A program made the translations under genes and the position numbers. Positions 16,226 to 21,678 of a stretch of DNA of 36,570 nucleotides are shown piece after piece. The stretch's first letter is position 1, and every line of letters begins with the position of its first letter. Origin of the DNA: Firmicutes bacterium CAG:475 (GTDB taxonomy: Bacteria; Bacillota; Clostridia; Christensenellales; CAG-917); the NCBI GenBank assembly GCA_000434435.1, contig FR895532.1:1-36570 (forward strand), given 5' to 3'. The notes beneath the pieces were generated by a model. The model saw only the letters and a list, made by a program, of their open reading frames with translations. It made no database searches and had not been told where the DNA came from.

Positions 16226-17251
16226 ATGTCATCATTGTGGGATGAAATTAAGGACTTGTTTAAAACCGACAAGCAACTGGAAGAAGAAAGACAGCAAAAA
16301 ATCAACAGCGCGCTCGAAAAGGAATCCGACGTGTCGAAAAGGTTGGCGGAACTTGAAAAACAGTATAACGATTCTTTGCCGAAAGACGAGGAAATCGACT
16401 TCGATAAAATCTTTCCGACGCAATCGGGACTTAAAGAAATCGAGTATGCGCCAGAAAGCGACGAGGATATTGCGAAAAGGGCGCAAAGTGCGATAGAGAG
16501 CGAAAAAAATAAATCGCAAACCAAAATTAAGGACAAGTATCAAGAAGCGGTGGACGCTCTCAACGAGGACAAAGTTTCCGCAAGAGAGAGCCTTGCCGAC
16601 AGCTATTCAAACTTGTCCAAACTCTACGACGAGTTGAAAGAGAAAGCCAACAACGACTCTATAAGACGAGGATTGGGAAGAAGCAGTGTCGCGACAAACC
16701 GTATAGACGAGCTTGACAAACAACACTTTTCATCGGCAACAGACGTGGAAAAGGCTTACGCGAGGGAAGTTGCAAACATCGAGAGCGAAATCTCGAAACT
16801 GCAAAGGGACAAGGATAACGCCCTCGAACAACTTGACCTGAAATCGGCGGCGGATCTTGACGAATCTATTGCAAAACTCAAAAGCGAGAGGGATGCGAAA
16901 GTCGAAGAATACGAGAAGTATAACAACGACGTGCGCAAGAAGAACGAGAGTTTTCAAGAAGACAGGCAAAAGAAAATCGACGCATACGTCAAGGCGGCGG
17001 AAGAGGAAAAGAAAGCCAAAGAAAAAGAGCAACAAGAGTATGAAAGCAAGTACGGTTACAGCGGTGAAAAACTTGAAAACTATTCGGAAAGATACCGCAT
17101 CGCGTACGACTTTTACAGCGCGCTTTCTCCCGATATTGCAGTGGACGCACTCAAAGCGTCGCCTAGCATGAAGTACTATTTGGGCAATATGTACGACAGA
17201 CTTTTGTCCTCTCTTCAAAGCAAAAAGAAAGAACAAAAATTTTATTTTTAA
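16226..17251 (+). CDS. Long coiled-coil phage protein
   Basis: This 341-residue protein is the last gene of the cassette, with AGGAGG before the ATG. Residues ~15-60 and ~95-275 are dense in E, K, D, Q and A and predict long coiled coils. A short glycine patch RRGLGRSSVATNRID near 150 breaks the helix. The C-terminal ~65 residues (KYGYSGEKLENYSERYRIAYDFYSAL and on) look folded. No recognised family. By position it could be an ejection (pilot) protein, a tail needle or a capsid-internal protein, none proven. Note that no tail fibre, tail spike or lysis gene follows; the operon ends here at a terminator. Confidence 0.7.
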   Translation: MSSLWDEIKDLFKTDKQLEEERQQKINSALEKESDVSKRLAELEKQYNDSLPKDEEIDFDKIFPTQSGLKEIEYAPESDEDIAKRAQSAIESEKNKSQTKIKDKYQEAVDALNEDKVSARESLADSYSNLSKLYDELKEKANNDSIRRGLGRSSVATNRIDELDKQHFSSATDVEKAYAREVANIESEISKLQRDKDNALEQLDLKSAADLDESIAKLKSERDAKVEEYEKYNNDVRKKNESFQEDRQKKIDAYVKAAEEEKKAKEKEQQEYESKYGYSGEKLENYSERYRIAYDFYSALSPDIAVDALKASPSMKYYLGNMYDRLLSSLQSKKKEQKFYF

Positions 17252-17286
17252 AAAAAACGCGAGAGAATTATCTCTCGCGATTTTTT
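17251..17286. terminator. Bidirectional terminator closing the phage cassette
   Basis: CGCGAGAGA (17258-17266) pairs perfectly with TCTCTCGCG (17271-17279), flanked by an A8-rich tract and a T6 tract. It serves the cassette on + and the convergent dipeptidase on -. Confidence 0.93.
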
Positions 17287-17314
17287 CTATAATCGATTAA
17301 AAATTTATGTTGCG

Positions 17315-18703
17315 TCAATGCTTGAAGCTGATTTTCGAGATGAGGTCTGCGTATGCTTTGACGTAGATTTCAAAGATTGCTTCCATTGCTTTCAAGGACA
17401 ATCTTTCGTTGGGTTGGTGGATTATCATTTCGCCGTAACCGCTCATTTCAGGACCGAAAGCAACGCAGTTTTTAAATTCTCTGGCATACGTGCCGCCCGG
17501 TGTGCAAATAGGCTTGGACTCGGCGTCGCCGGTGACTTCGCGATAGGCGTTGTAAAGCACTTTAATCATGTTGGATTCGGGATCCATTTTAAAACCGACG
17601 GACTCGCTCATCGGAACGAATTTTGCGCAAATCTCGCGATTAAGTGTCGTTTTTATGCGATTAAACATCGTGTTCGTGTCAATGGAGAAAGGAAGGCGGC
17701 AGTTGACTTTGATAGAAAATTCGTTGTTTTCAAAGCGGCAAAGCCCCACGTTGACCGCAATCTTGCCGTATTCGTCCTCGGCAAAACAACCCAGTTTTTC
17801 ACCGTGTATGTCGGTTGAAATATACTTGTTGTATATGCGCACGAAGTCGTTGTTTACGATGCCGTTCAAGGCGTCTATCGCAAACGATATTGCGTTGACA
17901 CCCAGTTGCGGAACGGAGCCGTGCGCCGCTTTGCCGTGCACTATAAAGTCGATGACGTCACCGTTGATTTCATGCTCGCTCGCAACGTTGTTTTGGCTCA
18001 ATTTGTCGCAAATTTTTGCGGCAATATCCGCTGCGTTTTGTCCGTTTGCGTCAATTGTAAACTTGCATACGTCGGGCACTGCGTTGATGACTATTCCTCC
18101 GTCTAGACGTACGAGTTTTGCTCCTTCGCCGTCCGACGACGTGCCCTTGATTTCAAAAGAGTTTATCGTTTTTTCGGCAAATATGACGGGAAATTCCGAG
18201 TCGGGTGATACGCCGTACGATATGGGTTCGTCAACTTTCAGATAGTGTTCCATACACTTCGAACCCGTTTCTTCGTTGCAACCGAAGATGACGCGCACGC
18301 GTTTTGTAAAATTAAATCCGTCATCTGCAAGAGCCTTGATTGCGTACAGAGAGATTATCGCAGGGCCCTTGTCGTCCAAAGTGCCTCTGCCCCAAATCGC
18401 GCCTTCTTCGAGTGCGCCGGAGTAGGCGGGATATTTCCATCCGTCCCCTTCGGGAACGACGTCGAGATGTCCGACTATGCCCACAAGTTCATCGCCTTCG
18501 CCGATTTCCGCATATCCGCAATAGCCGTCGAGATTGACCGTACGGAAGCCCATATTTTTTGCCACCGAAAGCACGTATTCGAGACAATCTTTGTTGCCTT
18601 GTCCGAACGGTCCACCGAGCACGGGCTTGTCAAGCACCGTCTTGATGCGCACGGCGTTTTGAATTGTTTGTATCATTTGAGGATAATATTTTTTGAGATC
18701 CAT
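17315..18703 (-). CDS. PepV-type dipeptidase (M20 metallopeptidase, Sapep family)
   Basis: This 462-residue dizinc enzyme of the cytoplasm hydrolyses dipeptides. It has all M20A metal and catalytic signatures: GHLDVVPEGDGW (His79, catalytic Asp81), RGTLDDKGP (bridging Asp110), CNEETGSK (catalytic Glu144 and metal-binding Glu145), SPDSEFP (Asp168) and the late histidine in MIIHQPNERL. The central lid domain (~190-330) is present and gives the length usual for PepV/Sapep. ATG 18703 follows a GAAGG site and a strong promoter. It is convergent with the phage cassette; the two are separated only by a shared terminator, so no phage genes continue past this point. Confidence 0.93.
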   Translation of the reverse strand: MDLKKYYPQMIQTIQNAVRIKTVLDKPVLGGPFGQGNKDCLEYVLSVAKNMGFRTVNLDGYCGYAEIGEGDELVGIVGHLDVVPEGDGWKYPAYSGALEEGAIWGRGTLDDKGPAIISLYAIKALADDGFNFTKRVRVIFGCNEETGSKCMEHYLKVDEPISYGVSPDSEFPVIFAEKTINSFEIKGTSSDGEGAKLVRLDGGIVINAVPDVCKFTIDANGQNAADIAAKICDKLSQNNVASEHEINGDVIDFIVHGKAAHGSVPQLGVNAISFAIDALNGIVNNDFVRIYNKYISTDIHGEKLGCFAEDEYGKIAVNVGLCRFENNEFSIKVNCRLPFSIDTNTMFNRIKTTLNREICAKFVPMSESVGFKMDPESNMIKVLYNAYREVTGDAESKPICTPGGTYAREFKNCVAFGPEMSGYGEMIIHQPNERLSLKAMEAIFEIYVKAYADLISKISFKH

Positions 18704-18730
18704 ATATGCCTTCGTTGATGTTTTTGATTA

Positions 18731-18759
18731 ATTATAAATCTTATTTATAATATTTGCAA
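18731..18759 (-). promoter_or_regulatory. Sigma-A promoter of the dipeptidase gene
   Basis: On the minus strand, TTGCAA (18754-18759), 17-nt spacer and a perfect TATAAT (18731-18736), with a 5' leader of about 20 nt carrying a ribosome binding site. Confidence 0.8.
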
Positions 18760-18837
18760 ATAAAGATTCGATATGAAAATACAAATTAGTTGAGTAATGC
18801 ACGCAAAAGAGTGTTTCCTTTCTGTTCCGATTGTACT

Positions 18838-18948
18838 CAACGCAAACACACAGCGTGTATGTTTCTTTTATTCTTTTGCCCGTTAGATGCAAGCATCAAG
18901 GGCAAAAGAATAAAAGAAACACCCCCACAAGTGAGGGTGTTTGCGTTG
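18838..18948. repeat. Nested inverted repeats downstream of tRNA-Gln
   Basis: Outer arms of 12 bp (CAACGCAAACAC, 18838-18849, with GTGTTTGCGTTG, 18937-18948) enclose perfect 22-bp arms (18860-18881 with 18900-18921). The inner arms have an 18-nt loop containing GATGC/GCATC. The outer right arm reaches into the tRNA CCA end. The left side appears to be an inverted copy of part of the tRNA terminator. Confidence 0.8.
18917..18942 (-). terminator. Intrinsic terminator of tRNA-Gln
   Basis: Read on the minus strand just past the tRNA: AAACACCC pairs with GGGTGTTT and is followed by a T-rich tract. Plus-strand arms are 18917-18924 and 18935-18942. Confidence 0.75.
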
Positions 18949-19020
18949 GCAGGAGCTATAGGAATCGAACCTACACAGTGGGAGTCAGAGGCCCAAGTGC
19001 TACCACTACACCAAGCTCCA
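18947..19020 (-). tRNA. tRNA-Gln (anticodon CUG)
   Basis: This 74-nt cloverleaf on the minus strand has acceptor arm TGGAGCT/AGCTCCT, D-stem GTGT/GCAC with GG in the loop, and anticodon loop CTCTGAC giving CTG. The T-arm is GTAGG-TTCGATT-CCTAT, the discriminator is G and CCA is encoded. The 1-72 pair is T-T and pair 31-39 is C-T. A weak 1-72 pair is usual for tRNA-Gln; the second mismatch is unusual. Confidence 0.88.
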
Positions 19021-19268
19021 TCGCGAGAGCTATTATATATCACAAAGGATTGTTTTGCAATCGATTTTTTGTGTCGCAACAAAAAAATAACGGCACAAAT
19101 GATATTTTTTGAGATAATTGACTTGTTTTTGTTGCAAAAATAGCAAAATTGATGTATATTGCAAAAGCAGTCAAAAATTATCGTCTGTAAAAACGCAAGA
19201 CCTAGCGGACATGCGCGACGCGCTCCCAAAAACGCTACGGAACTTGCCAAAGCAGCATGTATATTAAT

Positions 19269-19345
19269 CGGGGTGTAGCGCAGTTTGGTAGCGCGTACGG
19301 TTCGGGACCGTAAGGCCGCGAGTTCAAGTCTCGCCACTCCGACCA
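19269..19345 (+). tRNA. tRNA-Pro (anticodon CGG)
   Basis: This 77-nt cloverleaf has acceptor CGGGGTG/CACTCCG (one wobble), anticodon stem TACGG/CCGTA with loop TTCGGGA (anticodon CGG), T-loop TTCAAGT and an encoded ACCA end. A terminator follows. Its last 21 nt are duplicated at 19482-19502. Confidence 0.95.
19325..19345 (+). repeat. Direct repeat copy 1: 3' end of tRNA-Pro (possible att core)
   Basis: The last 21 nt of the tRNA, including CCA, recur exactly at 19482-19502. Tyrosine recombinases often use tRNA 3' ends as attachment sites. Confidence 0.85.
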
Positions 19346-19348
19346 GAC

Positions 19349-19382
19349 AGAAAGCACGGACAATTTGCCCGTGCTTTCTTGT
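19349..19382 (+). terminator. Terminator after tRNA-Pro
   Basis: AGAAAGCACGG (19349-19359) pairs with CCGTGCTTTCT (19369-19379) and runs into TTG/T-rich sequence. Confidence 0.8.
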
Positions 19383-19481
19383 CTCAAGAAGTGGCTCGAC
19401 AGAAACAAACACTGACGCGATTGGCTGTGCAACAATCGCTATTCCGCCGCGCGCATTTCCGAAGGCAAGGCGCGCGGCTTA

Positions 19482-19502
19482 CAAGTCTCGCCACTCCGAC
19501 CA
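19482..19502 (+). repeat. Direct repeat copy 2: orphan tRNA-Pro 3' end
   Basis: An exact 21-nt copy of the tRNA-Pro 3' end, 157 bp downstream, not attached to the rest of a tRNA. It has its own terminator after it. The DNA between copies (19346-19481) holds a GC-rich hairpin (CGCGCG arms near 19456-19476) but no gene. Confidence 0.85.
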
Positions 19503-19509
19503 AGAAACT

Positions 19510-19537
19510 ATGCGAGTGCAAAGTCACTCGCATTTTT
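19510..19537 (+). terminator. Terminator after the orphan tRNA-Pro end
   Basis: ATGCGAGTG (19510-19518) pairs with CACTCGCAT (19525-19533), followed by T4. Confidence 0.8.
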
Positions 19538-19770
19538 ATATACAATCGCAACCTTTGCGAAGTAAGAACGGTTGAGATTGTATATAAAACGGCAGAGAAA
19601 CTCTGCCGAGTTTCTTGAATTGGTATGAGTCGAAGACGAAATACCACAGCTCACGCCATGCGTGCCGAAGTTTGTGCAGAGGTATGAGCCGTAGGTGAAA
19701 TACCAATCTCCCAGAAACACTCTGCCGAGTTCCTTGAATTGATTTGAACCGAAGGCAAAATAACACAATT
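19537..19770. repeat. Structured repeat-rich intergenic block
   Basis: It starts with a 17-bp inverted repeat (19537-19553 with 19570-19586, one mismatch), then a hairpin GGCAGAG-AAA-CTCTGCC (19591-19607). A ~47-bp unit beginning ACTCTGCCGAGTT and continuing CTTGAATTG...GAAATACCA occurs near 19600 and again, diverged, near 19720. A middle half-unit GGTATGAGCC...GAAATACC lies near 19680. No convincing ORF. Together with 19346-19536 this makes the longest geneless stretch of the window (19346-19915). Confidence 0.75.
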
Positions 19771-19846
19771 GTACATAGCGATAAACATAAAGCAAGATGC
19801 AGGGACATGAATGGCTTGTTTTTGCATGGTTGCTATTTTGGGATAA

Positions 19847-19880
19847 AACAAAAGCGGCGCACGATTGAGTGCGTCGCTTT
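19847..19880 (-). terminator. Terminator of the GtrA-like gene
   Basis: On the minus strand, AAAGCGACGCAC pairs with GTGCGCCGCTTT (plus-strand arms 19851-19862 and 19869-19880, one mismatch), followed by TTGTTTTAT. Confidence 0.75.
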
Positions 19881-19915
19881 CAAATTGAAACGTTTGATTG
19901 TTTTCGGTCGGCAGA

Positions 19916-20710
19916 TTATTCTTTGTCGGCTGCCGCTTCGTCGAGCGCGGAAGAGGCGTCTTGTGTTGCATTTTGAGATTGGCAGTCTTGGCAAGAGCAG
20001 CAAGCGCAATCGTCGGAGTTGCAAGCGGTTTCTTCCGATTTCTTGTTTTTCTTTTCGCCCCAGTTGCGCATGACGAGGAATTTGTTGCCCACAAAGCTCA
20101 TGACAAGAGCGGTGATGCCGCCGACGGCTTGTCCGGTGAGGTTGTAGATCTGATACAAGAACTCCGTTTGAGCGACGGGTTTTGCGCCCATGCAAGCGGT
20201 CATAATCGCGCTGCCGAGGAGGGTTTGCACAAAGATGATCGTAACTGCCAAGATGACGTACATGATGCCGGAGATGATGACGTTGTTTGTGCAGTTGAAG
20301 GTCTTTTTGCGGTTGAGAACGAAAGTGAGGACTTGTCCCACGATAGAACCGATCAAGAAACCGATAAAGTCCGAAGTCGTGGGGTATCCGAACACGTCTT
20401 TGAGCGCGCCGAGATCGAAGCCGTAGAATTTTTGATTCAAAACGCTGGTTTCGGGAGCGAGCTTCAAAAGCGCGGGCAAAACGAGGGTGATGATAAGTTG
20501 CGATCCGCCGCAGATGAAACTGAAAAGCGTGAACACAACCATTTGACGCACGTCTTCGTTGGATTTGATTTTGTCAACGAGTTTTTGGAGCCATGCGGGA
20601 AGTTTGATTTTCTTTTTGCCGGTGTTTTCACTTGCTTGTGCAGCGGTTTCGTCGGCAACGACTTCTTCGCTTGCGACGTCGGTTGCGACTTCTTGTTTGA
20701 TTTCGTCCAT
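19916..20710 (-). CDS. GtrA-like four-helix membrane protein with Cys-rich tail
   Basis: This 264-residue protein has an acidic N-terminal extension (~1-50), then four membrane segments: VVFTLFSFICGGSQLIITLV, FIGFLIGSIVGQVLTFVLN, ISGIMYVILAVTIIFVQTLL and a last one ending VGNKFLVMRNW. LNRKKTF after helix 2 and the NKF-x-V end are typical of GtrA/DPMS-type proteins, which help move lipid-linked sugars or sit beside glycosyltransferases. The cytoplasmic tail holds six cysteines in 14 residues (CNSDDCACCSCQDC), which is not part of the family and could bind metal. No glycosyltransferase gene is adjacent. A strong promoter and an AAGGACGG site fix the start. Confidence 0.8.
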   Translation of the reverse strand: MDEIKQEVATDVASEEVVADETAAQASENTGKKKIKLPAWLQKLVDKIKSNEDVRQMVVFTLFSFICGGSQLIITLVLPALLKLAPETSVLNQKFYGFDLGALKDVFGYPTTSDFIGFLIGSIVGQVLTFVLNRKKTFNCTNNVIISGIMYVILAVTIIFVQTLLGSAIMTACMGAKPVAQTEFLYQIYNLTGQAVGGITALVMSFVGNKFLVMRNWGEKKNKKSEETACNSDDCACCSCQDCQSQNATQDASSALDEAAADKE

Positions 20711-20757
20711 AATTTTCCGTCCTTATGAGATTGAATTTTTAATTTTTAACAAAGTGT

Positions 20758-20786
20758 ATTATATATAAATACAAGACATTTGTCAA
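20758..20786 (-). promoter_or_regulatory. Consensus sigma-A promoter of the GtrA-like gene
   Basis: On the minus strand, a perfect TTGACA (20781-20786), 17-nt spacer and a perfect TATAAT (20758-20763). The -35 box overlaps the stop region of rlmA. It predicts strong expression with a ~45-nt leader. Confidence 0.85.
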
Positions 20787-21592
20787 CGGCTACTTTTTTT
20801 GAGCACACACATGCAAAAGTCGGCGGTGAGGTCAAGGCAGGTTTTGCTTTTTACGTTTTCGACTGACGCCTTCGGAGCACGGTAGACGTAGGGAGTCATG
20901 GTGAGCAAATCGCAGATTTGTTTCGAGGTTGTGAGATCAAACGAATATGATATTTCCTTTTTGTCGACAAGTTCGAGCGAACTTGCGGGAAGTGCGGTTG
21001 CAACGTCGCGTACGTTTTCGTATAACGCTTTTCTCAGTTGAACGAGGTGATTCTCGCACGGATATACCAAAATCAACACTCCGCCGTTCTTCAAAATCCG
21101 AGTGTATTCTTCCATTGCAAACGGCGAAAAAACGCACACGATTACGTCCGCAAAATCGTTTTGAACGGGCACGTCGTACACGCTTGCGACGGCGCACTCC
21201 GCGCGCTCGTTGCGCTTTGCGCAAATTTTTACGGCATTTTTGGATATGTCGATTGCCACGTAAACGTCCTTGTCATTTTGTCTTTTTTCGATGATTTCGG
21301 ACAAATAAAATCCCGTTCCGCACCCTGCGTCCAAAAGAGTTACGGGACGTTGAAAGAGCGCGTTTATTTCGTCTGTGATTGCCCTTGCCAACGGCACGTA
21401 AAATCCGCAATCCAAAAAATCTCGTCTTGCGCGCACCATTTCGGCATTGTCGCCGGGAGCGTTCGATTTTGGAGGCAGAAGATAAAAGTAGCCCTCTTTG
21501 GCGCGGTCGAAAAGATGACCGTTTTTGCAAACGGCGTCTTTTCCTTGGTCTAGCAACGGGCTTTTGCATATCGGACAAAGATAAGGAATCAT
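20783..21592 (-). CDS. rlmA: 23S rRNA guanine-N1 methyltransferase, RlmA family
   Basis: This 269-residue SAM-dependent enzyme methylates a guanine in helix 35 of 23S rRNA (G745 in E. coli; G748 in Gram-positive TlrB). The N-terminal zinc site is intact: CPIC (Cys6, Cys9), Cys22 and His26 in CKNGH, followed by the family's FDRAKEGYFYLLPP. The SAM-binding motif LLDAGCGTGFYL is at 87-98, and FADVIVCVFSP and GGVLILVYP follow as expected. Length is normal. Whether it is the G745 or G748 type cannot be read here. A TATAAT lies 6 nt before the ATG and no ribosome binding site is visible, suggesting a leaderless mRNA. Confidence 0.9.
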   Translation of the reverse strand: MIPYLCPICKSPLLDQGKDAVCKNGHLFDRAKEGYFYLLPPKSNAPGDNAEMVRARRDFLDCGFYVPLARAITDEINALFQRPVTLLDAGCGTGFYLSEIIEKRQNDKDVYVAIDISKNAVKICAKRNERAECAVASVYDVPVQNDFADVIVCVFSPFAMEEYTRILKNGGVLILVYPCENHLVQLRKALYENVRDVATALPASSLELVDKKEISYSFDLTTSKQICDLLTMTPYVYRAPKASVENVKSKTCLDLTADFCMCVLKKSSR

Positions 21593-21598
21593 AACAAA

Positions 21599-21604
21599 AT
21601 TATA
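21599..21604 (-). promoter_or_regulatory. -10 box giving leaderless rlmA transcript
   Basis: A perfect TATAAT on the minus strand ends 6 nt before the ATG at 21592. A TTGCGC-like -35 lies 16 nt upstream. No Shine-Dalgarno is possible in the predicted transcript. Confidence 0.55.
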
Positions 21605-21643
21605 TCATTATTTTCAAATTGCGCAAACGATTTGGCATATAGA

Positions 21644-21672
21644 TTGCAAGCTCGTTCCTTTCGTGCTATACT
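21644..21672 (+). promoter_or_regulatory. Promoter giving a leaderless transcript of the U32 gene
   Basis: TTGCAA (21644-21649), 17-nt spacer and TATACT (21667-21672), then 6 nt to ATG 21679. Transcription would begin at the A of the start codon. Confidence 0.65.
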
Positions 21673-21678
21673 AAAAAT

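Noticed and set aside
7909..17297. CTATAATC present on both sides of the phage cassette as a possible att core
   Set aside because: Only 8 bp, AT-rich and overlapping promoter-like sequence; expected by chance. No integrase.
18838..18948. Insertion sequence ends
   Set aside because: Inverted repeats enclose only ~90 bp, no transposase and no target-site duplication seen.
18837..19412. Frames spanning the tRNA-Gln and tRNA-Pro genes
   Set aside because: They run through two tRNAs and inverted repeats and have no start signals.
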